NCBI GenBank assembly: GCA_907163345.1
Contig: CAJQUN010000003.1
Span: 11,946,821 to 12,010,820 of the forward strand
Length of the DNA stretch: 64,000 bases
Direction of reading: 5' to 3'
From: Haberlea rhodopensis
Taxonomy: Eukaryota; Streptophyta; Magnoliopsida; Lamiales; Gesneriaceae
A program made the position numbers and the translations under genes. Positions 34,419 through 46,011 of the stretch are shown here, one piece after another. The notes beneath the pieces were generated by a model, which searched no databases, was not told where the DNA came from, and saw only the letters and a program-made list of their open reading frames with translations. Positions within the stretch are counted from its first letter, which is position 1. Each line of letters begins with the position of its first letter.

Positions 34419-35880
34419 TGATCGCTATTTATTTAAACAAAAAATTTTAGTGTATTGATTTTATACCGCACGTGCATAGTGTCAAGTTTTAGTATAATGA
34501 AATGAAAGTATGGATGTCGTACCCACATGGACTAATAGTAATTACCAGATTCAATTAGTTTAACTATATTTAGCCTACGAAATTGTTATGAATGATTAAC
34601 TAATTTACTCAAATTTAGGAAATAACCTACAACACAAAGAGAAAATATAGTAAACAGTAGAGATAAATATCGAGATTTTGCTTCACTAGTAATCCCCCAC
34701 AATTCATCTACTATTTCTAATCAATATTGATTCATCTAAGGTGACAAGTTTTCTGGTTATATCTAATATAATCTCTCAAGCTATATTAAACATAATACCA
34801 ATTTGTAGTAAGTAACTCTCGTTCACTCATTTAACAAATTAATATTGCATACGCTTTACGAAACTCCTAGCCTTTGATTACTAGATATCTATAGCTATCA
34901 TACATGTATTTGACGTCATCTCTCGATCTCGGTCTGAAATCCACTGTGTGTGTTATTTATTCCGTATTACAATCTAATCTCTCGATCTCAATTCCAAACT
35001 AACATCATTCAAATGGTAGCTAAACACTTAAAAGCATTAAAACCATAACACAAACACAAAGATAGCAAAAACTCAATTAAAATTGTGGGTTCATATAAAA
35101 GATCCCCTAATCTCGGTAAACAGCGTAGCCTAGCATACTAAAGCAAGAACAATATTTTATCATATTAAACAACATAATAAACATTGAAACTTTGAATAAT
35201 AAACCAAAACGAAGTTTAGAAATACAGAAAATTGCTAGGCGTTGACTCTTGCGTTGATCCGATCTTCCGTCTTAGCTGCGTTGCTTGAATCTCCAACTTG
35301 TATGTGGTGGCTCCTCCCAAGTTTAGGGTACAAATCAGATGATAAAAGTCCCCTTTGATGCAAAAAACTCCCTTTTATAGTGAGAAATCCGAGCACATCC
35401 AAATCTAAGACCAAAAATAGCCCATCTCTTAAAAAAGTTATTTTTCTCGTGCAGGACTCCGTAGCGATCGATCGCTTTCTTCATAGCCATCGATTTCTCC
35501 GACTTATCTCTATGGTGATCGATCTCAGCTTGAGTGGCAATCGATCGCCTTAGACTTCTGCCCCGATGCGATCGATCTCTTCCCATATAAATTTTCTCAC
35601 ACTTCCCTGCCTTGAAGTGATCGATTTCTTCTTCTTAGAGATCGATCGCCTACTTCAAAATTTCCCAACTCAATTCTTTTCACCTTCTTTCCAATGTCTT
35701 GGTTTTTTTTCTTCCATTTCACCTTTCGGTCCATAAAATGGGGATTTTCGGGTAATCCTTGCACTTTTACTGGATTCCTGGAAATATACAAAAAACAGCC
35801 AAAAGCGTAAAATCGTCCAATAATCACTATAAAATGACAAGAAACATATGCGAATATAAGTGCAAAAATGGCACTTATCA
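34419..35880 (-). repeat. 3' LTR of an Athila-type deletion derivative
   Basis: A 1462-bp LTR bounded by TGATCGC and CACTTATCA, homologous to 61335-62785. On the minus strand it has a TATAAAA core promoter near 35368-35380 and a cluster of CGATCGATC motifs at 35467-35650, upstream of that TATA. The left flank is CCCAT in the family D array. No 5' LTR with a matching flank survives. Confidence 0.85.
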
Positions 35881-37823
35881 ACTCCTCCAAACTTAACTTT
35901 TTATCGTTCTCGAGCAAGAATAGAATTAAAAATAGTGAAGCTCACAAATGATAGGTAACATGAATTATTTCGTGCTCATATGTTTCTCTCATGAATTTCA
36001 CTCATACCACAACAAAAATCCATCCAACCGTTAGACACGAAGTGTTTTCTCTTTAAATCAAGTAACAAGCTTCAAACTCGGAATGTGTGTGCGTGCTACT
36101 GTCAATCACAAGTAAGGGTGCTTATTGACTCAACCCGGTCCAGACCGATCAGGAATCGGCTGGTTCCAGATCCAATAATCCCAGAACCGGTCCGATCCGT
36201 TAAGAACCCGATCGGATCCGGTTTCGGTCCAACAGATTCCGGGTTGGACAGGTTCCAACCCGGAATCGATTTTGTTGATTTTTTTTCTTTTAAAAAATCG
36301 AATATATACCAGAATAAATAAATAAAAAATTAAAAAAAAAATAATGGATCCAATTCCGGTTCAGCCTTGAACCGATCTGTTTGGTCCCGAACCGGTAAGA
36401 TACCGGATCCGGATCGGTAGAACCGGACCGGTTCAGAACCTGTTAGCCCGGTTCCGGTTCCAAACTGGGCTAACCGGTCCGGTTTTGGGCTGGGTCTGGA
36501 TTGACCCGGCCGGTTAAGCAACCCTAATCACAAGTATCATACAATTATTATAGATCAAACAGTGTTAATCAACAACAGTCAAGATTATCATCGAGCATCC
36601 CATATGCCTATTTTTCAAGCACTTAGCCACTAATGTAATTAATTCTTAGGCTTGGATCAAAATGTCTTTTTCAAGCTTATAATGTTAGGCCTTTTAGTCT
36701 CGGTTTCAAAGGAAAGGTCGAGAAATCAAATAAGAGAGTATAATTGTAAATTTCATCTTAGCACATCTTCAACTCCCTCTATTTTTTTCTTTATATCTTT
36801 ATATCTTGATAACCATGGGCATTATTAGATTTTACCAAAAGTGGTAAAAGTTGGATCTCCACATGGTTCATCATCACATAACTATGCTATTTTTTTTATG
36901 CCTTCCTTTTTTTCCTTTTTCATAAGGCATTGAATTTTTTCTTGTAATAGCCCAAAACATAGTATGCACATGAAATTTATTATACTCCCTTAAGGTAAGG
37001 ATAAAAATTATTTTCAGGCTCGTATAAGGGTATGTATAATGAGTTTATAAACAAAAGTCGAATGGTGGTTAATTCCATTCTTTTTCAATTAAGCTCAAAA
37101 GTGGACACTATGGATAAATATAGACAATGTAGGCTTTGAACGGCTCAAACATTCGAAAGATTGCCTAAATCATGTCAAGTCAAGTTCATAATTATAAATT
37201 TCGCCTCAAAGTGCCATCATCAAATAGGTTCTATGATCACTCTAAGATGCTCAAGACATGTCATCAAGTTCATACATATCATCAATGCTCTAAATGCAAT
37301 GAACAAGTTCATTACTTAATGTGCTCAAATTATTCCTCATTTTCAGCATGTCAACTCAACTCAAGATATTCACAACAAGTCTACATTAATCAAGACTCAA
37401 GTCATAAGTAGAGTAAAACAAATATCATCATGACATCGAGTCACCACTTTAATCCAATTACACTAAAAAAAAGTTTTGGGTTTTTTTGCTCTTCGTAGGA
37501 TAAATCAAGATCAATACTCAACTAAATATTCACATCTCAAGAGAAACAATCAATCAACGACTCACTACTCTCCCAAACTTAAATATTGCATTGTCATCAA
37601 TGTAATAAAATTGGGACAACGAAATACCTGTGGTGACGACCGTTAGTAGTCGTCACCTTCATCCTTAGCTTCTTCATCATTGGTGAGAGTGTGATCAAAA
37701 TTTGAGTCAACACGCACAAATAAATTTAAAATTCAAACCAACTAGAAATAAAATCAAAATGGAGATAAAAGAAAGAAATAGTTCTTGATTTTTATCCCAA
37801 GCTGGACTTATTACCACATTTCT
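35881..37823 (-). mobile_element. 3' untranslated region of the Athila derivative
   Basis: Begins on the minus strand with a purine tract, AGTTTGGAGGAGT, touching the LTR at 35881-35894. The remaining sequence is AT-rich and non-coding, holds a MITE at 36113-36526, and includes a perfect 9-bp inverted repeat GGTGACGAC...GTCGTCACC at 37632-37657. The long untranslated 3' region is typical of Athila elements. Confidence 0.65.
36113..36526. mobile_element. hAT-like MITE with 8-bp target duplication
   Basis: A 414-bp foldback element flanked by ATCACAAG on both sides (36105-36112 and 36527-36534). The ends are TAAGGGTGCTTA and, inverted, TAGGGTTGCTTA. The body is a long imperfect hairpin rich in ACCGGTCCG-type motifs around an A/T-rich centre (36275-36340). 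The 8-bp duplication fits the hAT superfamily. No transposase is encoded; the two apparent ORFs are readings of the two arms. Confidence 0.85.
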
Positions 37824-38021
37824 TCAAAGGTTGGAATGGTTTGTGGAGCACGAATCTCCGTAATCAATTGGGTAATGCCTCAACCTCTCATCATTAACAA
37901 CATAAGTGCCTAGAATAGGATCACTTACCTTAATGGATCCATGTGGATATATCTTAGTAACAGTGAATGGTCCAACACATGAAGCATTTCGCTTGCTTTG
38001 GAAAATGCGAGGTGGTGACAC
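37824..38021 (-). pseudogene. Integrase C-terminal remnant (Athila derivative)
   Basis: A 65-codon frame with the end of a Gypsy integrase: GPFTVTKIYPHGSIKVSD, then ERLRHYPIDY. It lies directly after the protease remnant, with the whole RT, RNase H and integrase core absent. The same junction type is seen at 63010-63370. Confidence 0.75.
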
Positions 38022-38022
38022 T

Positions 38023-39170
38023 TTATGTAATTGGACTCTCTCCTTTCATGAACGTCCTTTTATCTTTTTGCTTCTTTGTCTTCCTTGGCTTCACCATATC
38101 ATGGCACTTACATTCATCAATCTCTAGCTCGGTCTTCACCTGCACCTCATCAGTAGCTTGCACCACATCAATAAGCAAAGTGTCAATCATGTTAACTTTT
38201 AGATAATCATGCTCGTTGTGTGCGTGTGTTGAATATTTAAACATATTGAATGTAACCCGATCCTCTCCTACACGGAGGATCAACTTCCTTCTTCAACATC
38301 AATGATAGCTATTCTAGTAGCTAGGAATGAGCGTCCTAGACTCAATGGCATGCTCACATCCTCCTCCATATCCAACACTAGGAAATCCATCGGGAAAGTG
38401 AATTGATCTATCTTGACTGGCACATCCTTGACGATTCCTAGTGGGTAGGTGATAGACTTGTCCGCCATTTGAACTACTACCCTTGTGAGCTTCGCCTCTC
38501 CCAGTCCAAGTCGCCTAAAAACAGACAAATGCAGTAAATTAACACTAGCACTCAAATCACATAACGATTTAATGGAAGAAATAGGTGCAATAGTGCAAGG
38601 AATAGAGAAACTCTCTGAATCTTTTAACTTGGTGGCCGATTTTTTTTGGCACAATAGCACTACATTCCTCAGTAAAAAAGATAGTCTCGTGCTCTCCCAA
38701 TTTCTGCTTCATAGATAACATCTTCTTTAAGAATTTAGCATACAATGAATGGTATATCTATATGCAAATTCTTAAGCATGTCTAAAAATTTGGCAAAGTT
38801 TGAATCAACCTTCGCCTTATTAACTGCTCCAGGAAATGGGAGAGGAATGTGTACCTTTTCTTGTGGTGTGATAGGTGCAGTGGCTCCAGTGAAGTTACCC
38901 TTGTTGCGTGGTTGCTCCTTCTCCTCTTGCTTAATTGCAATCTTTTCAGTCTCCTTCTCGTCTCCAAGTTCCTTTCCACTCCTAAGGGTCACGGCATTGG
39001 CTTGCTCCCTTGGATTCTTCTCTGTGTCACTCGGTAGAGTTTCTTGTGCCCTCCCAGCCAAGATGGTTGCCAATTGCCCTACTTGAATCTACAAGTTTTT
39101 GATAGACGATTCTTGATTAATCATCCTTGTTTCAAGTGGGGATATGAACTTGGTTAGTAGCTCCTGCATG
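38023..39170 (-). pseudogene. Athila gag C-terminus and protease remnant
   Basis: From right to left: the gag/protease linker (LRSGKEL near 38980, AKFLDMLKNLHIDIPF near 38760) and the aspartic protease region (about 38600-38280), with LCDLSASVNL where the active-site D-[LT]-G-A-S should be (Gly changed to Ser), and ILRVGEDRVTFN. A basic Lys-rich stretch (38110-38030) leads into the integrase tail. Breaks: at least two frame changes and the altered catalytic loop. The N-terminal gag and everything upstream are missing beyond about 39170. Confidence 0.8.
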
Positions 39171-39194
39171 CTTGGCATCCTCACAACTCATATA

Positions 39195-39590
39195 TAAACC
39201 TAGCATAAACTACTTGTGGCGTATCCAGATCATCACACACATGCATGTCGACTATCTGTGGCATATCCATCTCGTCACATATAGTATACGTAGCACTAGC
39301 TACCCGTGGCATATCCACATCGTCACACATATAAGTGTCGACTATTCGTGGCATATCCGCATTATCACATATAATATACGTAGCACTAGCTACCCGTGGC
39401 ATACTCACATTGTCACAAATTATACATATCGACTATCCGTGACATATCCACCTCATCACATACAATATACGTAGCACTAGCTACCCGTGGCGTATCCACA
39501 TCGTCACACATATAAGTGTCGACTATTCATGGCATATCCACCTTATCACATATAATATATGTATATTAATCATTGGTAATCATTTACCAC
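39195..39590. repeat. GTGGCATATCCAC minisatellite
   Basis: About four long units (roughly 90 bp, each made of two 45-bp halves) with the palindromic core GTGG-CATAT-CCAC, a GTCGAC site, and TACGTAGCACTAGCTACC. It probably belongs to the family D interior. It is non-coding. Confidence 0.8.
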
Positions 39591-40261
39591 AAACTCAACA
39601 CCATAATCGTTAAGCATGAATGTGTCCTGTCGCTTTGAAGTCTTATGTTATGAAGAATATCAGGGCGTGGATTTCCTTACTATTGGATTAGTGCCATTAG
39701 TTCGAAAATATGATACCACTTATGCCAGGAGAGCGTCTAATCAGTCCCAGCACTTTCGATTCAAAGAGCAACCACCTAAGAGCGGATAATAGCAGCGGAT
39801 ATATCGGTTGAGGTTGTTGCTCTATCTATTGAAGTGAAGAATTAAATATTCTTTCAACATATACACTTAATCATATCATGACTTTAACACTCAAGTAGTT
39901 ATAACTATTTCACTATGCAGTAAACACAACTACATTATACATTCACTTAATCATCAAGTAATTTCACTCGGCATAATAGTACAGTGTCAACTCATGACAC
40001 ATATATTTTAGCCTCACGCCAATCAGTGGCACGCATAATATACAAATCACTATACTCCATTACTCGTTACAACGGCGTCACAGTTTACTCATCACATGCT
40101 ATAACATCGGCACAATAATATTCATCGCTTATTATAATTGCAGCATAATTTACCCTTTGCAATTTTTAACAACGGCGCACTAAATATTCCTCATCGCTTA
40201 CTCAATAAGCAAGAACAATATATTGCAATACCCGCATTGCACAATATTTATAATTCACATA
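39591..40261. other. Unassigned non-coding sequence, family D interior
   Basis: AT-rich sequence without protein similarity that I can see. It contains CATCGCTTA/GGCGC motifs and a TGTCAACTCATGACA element reminiscent of the GTCA...TGAC hairpins at 30044-30535, which supports placing it in the interior of the family D element. Confidence 0.35.
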
Positions 40262-40612
40262 TGTCGGGATCAACAATTGCCTCTGCTTTGTGATCGGTCT
40301 AACACGTGGCGCTTATGCCAGTTTATGGTTGAAAAGATTGATGTTGCGCCATTACCCTTAACTATAGTTATTGGTAAAGCGGTAAGTGCTCGATCCTACA
40401 ATTGGTATCAGAGCCAAGGTCGCGTGTTCGATTCCCATGAGTTGCAGAGAGTGCAATTATTGGGGGAGGGGTTGTTGGGGATCAACAATTGCTTCTGCTT
40501 TGTGATCGGTCAAACACGTGGCGCTTGTGCCAGTGTATGGTTGAAAAGATTGATGTTGCACCATTACCCTTAACTATAGTTATTGGTAAAGTGGTAAGCG
40601 CTAGATCCTACA
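40262..40612 (+). mobile_element. TRIM element (351 bp)
   Basis: Two direct repeats of 139 bp (40262-40400) and 140 bp (40473-40612), both starting TGT and ending GATCCTACA, flank a 72-bp interior. The interior starts with the initiator tRNA-Met primer complement TGGTATCAGAGC (40403-40414) and ends with a polypurine tract TTGGGGGAGGGGT (40460-40472). There is no room for coding sequence. These are the defining features of a terminal-repeat retrotransposon in miniature. The repeats differ at about a dozen positions. Its own flanks (ACATA and ATGCC) do not form a target duplication. Confidence 0.85.
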
Positions 40613-40620
40613 ATGCCACT

Positions 40621-42233
40621 TGTTGGAACCGAAGAGGGTGGGTGAATGAGGTTCCTTGGCTACTTTAGCGTTTTAAAATGAATTTGCAAAAAGTCGAGTT
40701 TGTGTTGCGGAAGACTTCAAGTCAATCGAACAATAAATAATAAGAAGTAATAAATAAATGCGTAAAGTAAATAAAGCGATAAACGGCACAAATATTTGTT
40801 ATAGAAGTTCGGCGATGAATCGTCTACGGCTCCTCTTCTCGGCTAGAAAACGTCCAACCGAGGTTCCACTAGAACAACTTTGATCTTGGCCTTAAGGACT
40901 CCAAGTTAGCCACAACACACTCTTCCCGAGTAACGAGTCTTCTTGGCCTTAAGGGCTCCAAGCCACACCCTTGCACCAACTTCACTTGTTGATGTCTTAT
41001 ACAATTTTCAACTTGCGTCGGTGTTGGAGGACCTTACAATAAATCAAATAACACCTTCACGGTGTAACAACACGAAGAATCAAAAGCTCTCACACAAGAA
41101 ATAAATTACAAACTCCAATACAACACAAATGTATGAAGTTTGCAATGCTAGAATGATTTTGATTGAACGCAACTTTCTTGTAGTTTATACTCTTGTTTCT
41201 TCTCTTCAAATTGATCCAAAACATCCATATTTATAGTGTAGAAGGCTCCCAAGGCTCCTACTAGCCGTTGCTACACATAAGGATTGAATCACTCCAAGAT
41301 CGCCTCGGACATCGCCTCGGGCGATCACCATCGTCGCGTTCTAAAGGTCAAATCTGGCCCAGATCGACTCAGGCTTTCCCTGGATCGCCTGGGACGATCG
41401 CCCTTTGAAAATTTGCCGTATGTAAGCTTCTGGATCGCCTGGGGCGATGGTGCGCGGTGTTGGCACTCGTGGCTTGGATCGCCTGAGGTGATGGCCTGGA
41501 TCGCCTGAAACTATCTGCTAGATTTCAACACTCTCAAACTTTGCACTTTTCGACCATCTTAAGCTCGTTTTTTGGGAAAAGTGGTAAACATGAAAGTTAT
41601 AGCCCTTCCTCTTAGCTACGTGTGGACAAACATTCATTGCATTTCATTAAGGTTTGAAGACGTTATACCCAAAATGCTACAGCCGCTCAAACCTTGCTAC
41701 AATCTGCACTTGCTATGACTTCCATGCCATTTGCTCCATGATGCAATCCGAATTGGACTGAGATGTTTGAATATGAAATCTAGCATATTGAGTTGGCTTT
41801 CCAACCTCTTTAGATTCACATTATTCAGAGCATTGAGCCAAGAGATATAATCAAAAATATTGCACTACGCTCCAAGTGGCTTCTATATGAATTTGCCCAC
41901 CAACGGACCATTGGTTTGTGGGTCTTCATATCATCATAAAATATTTTTTCAACATCATTTCGCACATGTTGAACACTAACTATCGTTGTTCATAGATGTC
42001 TTTCCTCTCATTAGCTTCCTTGATAAAATCCACGGTGTCCCATGAACTCGCAAATGACATTGTGTAACATGGGTCCTCTTTCATTGGTCTTTCCAACCAA
42101 TTTATCAATCTAACCATGTACACTAAGTAGACACATTAGTACAACAAATGCAAGTTTTGTTGATCATCAAAACTCATAAATAATTCGGAGATAGATTAAG
42201 CATTAAACTCAACAATGCGTTTAAGGCTCAACA
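40621..42233 (-). repeat. 3' LTR of a SIRE-like Copia element
   Basis: A 1613-bp LTR bounded by TGTTGGAACC and GGCTCAACA, starting 9 bp after the TRIM. On the minus strand a TATAAATA core promoter is at about 41229-41236, and an array of ATCGCCT...GGCGAT motifs lies just upstream of it (41300-41510). It is adjacent to a SIRE-type purine tract at its right end. Confidence 0.75.
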
Positions 42234-43208
42234 ATCTCCCCCTTTTTGACGATCACAAAACTTGATAAATTTGTAGATGAAATATGCATGAAATGTGAGT
42301 AAACAAGACTCTCCATTAACAAATGCATAGCACATACAAGATTTACCAAGTAGAGCATAATACAAAAAACTCTCCCCCTCAAACCATGCATGAATAATAC
42401 AAAAGATTCTCTCCCTCAAACCATGCATGAATTAATCTTCAAGTTTATCACAAAATTCTCCCCATTCTTGTGATAATCAAAAAGCACAAAGTTCAAATAA
42501 GCATAGCACAAATATATGTTGACACATATCCATAGTCTAACAATTAGCACATGTTCCTCATCAAGCATGTAATAGCCATAACAAGCATAAGATTAAATCA
42601 TTGAGAGGAAAACAAACATGCGTTTAATGGCTTTAAACGATAATGAATTCTTGATGTGCGACGTATGCATATGTTCCATAAAAATTCAAGCATTCATGCT
42701 CAATAAATATTAAATTGCTCAATGCATCATCATAAACAATTGATAAGTTAGTAAGCCGCATGTGCTGAGAGCAAATACATATACACAATAAAGATGTATG
42801 AAATTTTTAGGCCATATTTCTATGATCTAAAATAGATCATCTAAACAATTAAAGTATGCTTAATCACATTTAATTAAGTTTCACATTGCATGTTCAAATT
42901 TAACTCATGGGCACAAATTAATTTTCACCAATAAATAATGAAGCTCAATATTTATTGATAGAAAATTGCATTTTCCCTTAGCATATGCATATTTATGTGA
43001 CATATATTCTCCATGTATTAGAACTCTTGTTTAATCATTCTTATATGCCTATATGCTTGAATTTTGAAAATTGAGTATTAGATTGTTAAAAATTGATATA
43101 ACTTGATTAAATGCTCATATTTGGTTATTGCAAAATTTGATTGATTTAAATGATATCTTATTATGATAATGAACTCTGTTGCATATTGGTTTAAATGCGT
43201 AAAGTAAA
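42234..43208 (-). mobile_element. SIRE-like 3' interior remnant with polypurine tract
   Basis: On the minus strand CAAAAAGGGGGAGAT (about 42234-42248) abuts the LTR, the characteristic purine tract of SIRE/Maximus Copia elements. Secondary GAGGGGGAGA runs (near 42372 and 42410) follow. The rest is AT-rich untranslated sequence; gag, pol and env-like regions are absent. Confidence 0.7.
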
Positions 43209-44415
43209 TAATAAATAATAAGAAGTAATAAATAAATGCGTAAAGTAAATAAAGCCATAAACGACACAAATATTTGTTATAGAAGTTCGGCGATGAATCG
43301 CCTACGTCCCCTCTTCCCGGCTAGAAAACGTCCAACCGAGGTTCCACTAGAACAACTTTGGTCTTGGCCTTAAGGACTCCAAGTTAGCCACAACACACTC
43401 TTCACGAGTCGTCTTGGCCTTAAGGGCTCCAAGGATAGCCACAAAAAAACTCTTCCCGAGTCACACACACTCTTTATGAGTCTTCTTGGCCTTAAGAGCT
43501 CCAAGGATAGCCACACCCTTGCACCAACTTCACTTGTTGATGTCTTATACAATTTTCAACTTGCATCGGTGTTGGAGGACCTTACAATAAATCAAATAAC
43601 ACCTTCACGGTGTAACGACACGAAGAATCAAAAGCTCTCACACAAGAAATAAATTACAAACTCCAATACAATACAAATGTATGAAGTTTGCAATGCTAGA
43701 ATGATTTTGATTGAACACAACTTTCCTGTAGTTTATACTCTTGTTTCTTGTCTTCAAATTGATCCAAAACATCCATATTTATAGTGTAGAATGCTCCCAA
43801 GGCTCCTACTAGCCGTTGCTACACACAAGGCTTGAATCACTCCAAGATCGCCTCGAACATCGCCGCGCACCAAAGGTCGAAATCTTGCACAGATCGCCTC
43901 AGGCGATCACCACCAATACTAAATGACGTAGCTAAAAATCCGGATCTCCTCAAACAAACTTTCCATCGCCTCAAACGTTCCACGAATCACCTCAGGCGTT
44001 CTAGCCATCGCCTCGGGCGATCTCTCCATGGGGGCGGTCCTCGGTGTCGCTTCAGGCGATGTGCGGGGCGAAGTCTTGAATGGTTACCATCGCCTGGAGC
44101 GATGGTCAGCATCGCCTGGGGCAATCTTGGTAGCATGCTCGCCTCGCCATCGCCTCTGTCGATGGACGCAGCGATGCATCGCCTGGGCGATGACCCTCAT
44201 TGCCTGGTGCGATCCGCTTGAACAAAAAATTTATTTTCTCTTGGCATTTCAACACTTTGTCAATCTTCAATATGCTTAATTTGATCATAACTTATGATGC
44301 ATACTCAACACAAATCATTAGTACAAAAATCATTGATTTTGTAATCATCAAAACAAAAATCGATAATTTTATTTAAATTAGAGAAATGAGAGTTGTAGCG
44401 TTTTAAGGCGCAACA
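43209..44415 (-). repeat. 5' LTR of the SIRE-like element (truncated, deleted)
   Basis: Matches 40732-41500 closely and then diverges, ending GGCGCAACA at 44415 where the partner has GGCTCAACA. The first 110 bp on the left are missing, with no primer site. It contains its own cluster of ATCGCCT/GGCGAT motifs (43850-44215). Confidence 0.75.
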
Positions 44416-45047
44416 ACATAGATAAACCCTACAATAGCAACTATAATGTTGTTATCATTTCCACTTTAATTCAATTCACCAACAAGTATCTATGATACCA
44501 TAACACACCATGATATTCTCATGTCACCCACGACATGGATAATAATCTCATGTCAACCCGTGACATGGGAAAAAAATCTTAATAGTCGTATCTTTAAGAT
44601 CACTTCGTGTCACAGTAACACCAAAAATGCATTGCATTTAATCGTGCAGTCCTGAACTCAATTAAGGGTATAAGAAAATGTAAGTGTATCGAACACTTCT
44701 CAACTATCACGTGGAAGCATAACATGCAAATCTAAAACCCTCAATTAACTCATTCAATCACAGTGGTCAACAAATCTCAACATGTACCAAATACCTGGTA
44801 TCTCAACAATATAACGCAGACACATAACATAATCCTCAATGCATATGTAGCTAAGATCTTATACTCATAATCAGCAAGACATTGTATAATCGTCCACACA
44901 TGGACCAAAACACAACTAGATCACTATCTCAGAGTCCTATGTCTCAATAGACTTTGAGCTAGTCTAAGCATCTAGCCAATGGCCTCAATCACGCTAGACC
45001 TCTAACTGGCTCAAACTCAAATCAGAACGTGGCTCTGATACCACTAA
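44416..45047 (-). mobile_element. Family D interior and primer site
   Basis: Non-coding sequence with TGTCAACCCGTGACA hairpin motifs near 44520-44570, ending in GCTCTGATACCA at 45032-45043, the initiator tRNA-Met primer site on the minus strand, 4 nt from the LTR. Confidence 0.7.
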
Positions 45048-45398
45048 TATAAGATCTCGATTACGTTAAATCAGAAGTAATAATCTAATGGCGATATGAC
45101 TCTAAAATGGTGATGTGGATTCTATAAAATTTTCGGGAGAGTCTCCCCGTAAATTGGACTATCCAAAAAAATAAAACACCATTATAAATATCCTCAAATA
45201 ACATCATCCAATACTAATCCAACAATAAAATTCGTCAAAAGATGAAAAGTCTAACTAATACTCATGCTTCAAAGAATAGACACAATCCAAATAAGTTGAT
45301 ACAATCCCAAAATAATAACAAAAATATCTCAAAAATCATTCTAACTACGTCGTCTAGCTCAAGTGAATTGTGTTACCCTTCTAGATGCATTGATTCTA
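45048..45398 (-). repeat. 5' LTR of family D, first segment
   Basis: Closely matches 33308-33660. It is interrupted at 45399 by an Athila LTR fragment and continues as the 40-bp minisatellite at about 45813. Confidence 0.8.
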
Positions 45399-45800
45399 TG
45401 ATCGCGATTTATTTAAACAGTAATTTCTAGTGCACGGTTGTCAAGTTTTAGTATAGATGATTAAGATCAGGTTGTCGAACCCACATGGACTAATTATAAG
45501 TACCAAATAAGATGTCTTTAAATTATATTTAACCTACGCCAATGAATGAATAAATTAAACTAATTAACAAACATAAAATACTAATAATAATTCAACCAAG
45601 GTAATCAAATGTTAACGAGAAAAATCAACCAGAGAAGATTATCTAGACTTTGGCTCACCATTGCATTCCCCTACAATCTCGATTTAATACCCAAATATTT
45701 CTAAGGTGACGAGTTGTCCTAATGCATTCGTTATATTTTAGTCAAGCTATAACAAGTCTAATATTAACGTTGCAATAAGCTACTCATGTATCCTTATTTA
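45399..45800 (-). repeat. Athila-type LTR fragment
   Basis: Starts TGATCGCGATTTATTTAAAC, as at 34419, and follows the Athila LTR (AGTTTTAGTATA, GTCGAACCCACATGGAC, AAGGTGACGAGTT blocks) for about 400 bp before stopping. It is a truncated remnant. Confidence 0.75.
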
Positions 45801-45812
45801 AGAATCAAAATC

Positions 45813-46011
45813 GCATTATCCCATCGCACGCTTCAGCAGCGGCCAATATCTTATTAACATATCGCACGCTCCAATGCCGACCAATATATCATATTAACAC
45901 GTCGCACGCTCAAGCGCCGACCATATATCATATTAACACATTGCACGCTCCAGTGGTGACCCATAAATCATATAATATATCGCACGCTCCAGCGTCGACC
46001 CATATATCATA
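45813..46011 (-). repeat. 40-bp minisatellite of family D LTR (right copy, left part)
   Basis: Five CGCACGCTCCAGCG-type units. The Tekay element inserted into this array; its target duplication TCATA (46007-46011) lies within a CATATATCATATTAA spacer and the array resumes at 55041. Confidence 0.85.

Noticed and set aside
36085..36521. ORFs of 78 and 63 codons in opposite strands near 36.1-36.5 kb
   Set aside because: They are readings of the two arms of the MITE foldback; the Pro/Arg/Gly-rich proteins mirror the GGTTCCGG-type repeats.
40424..40436. tRNA gene suggested by a B-box-like sequence
   Set aside because: No acceptor or anticodon stem can be drawn around it; it is the interior of a TRIM just after a tRNA-complementary primer site.
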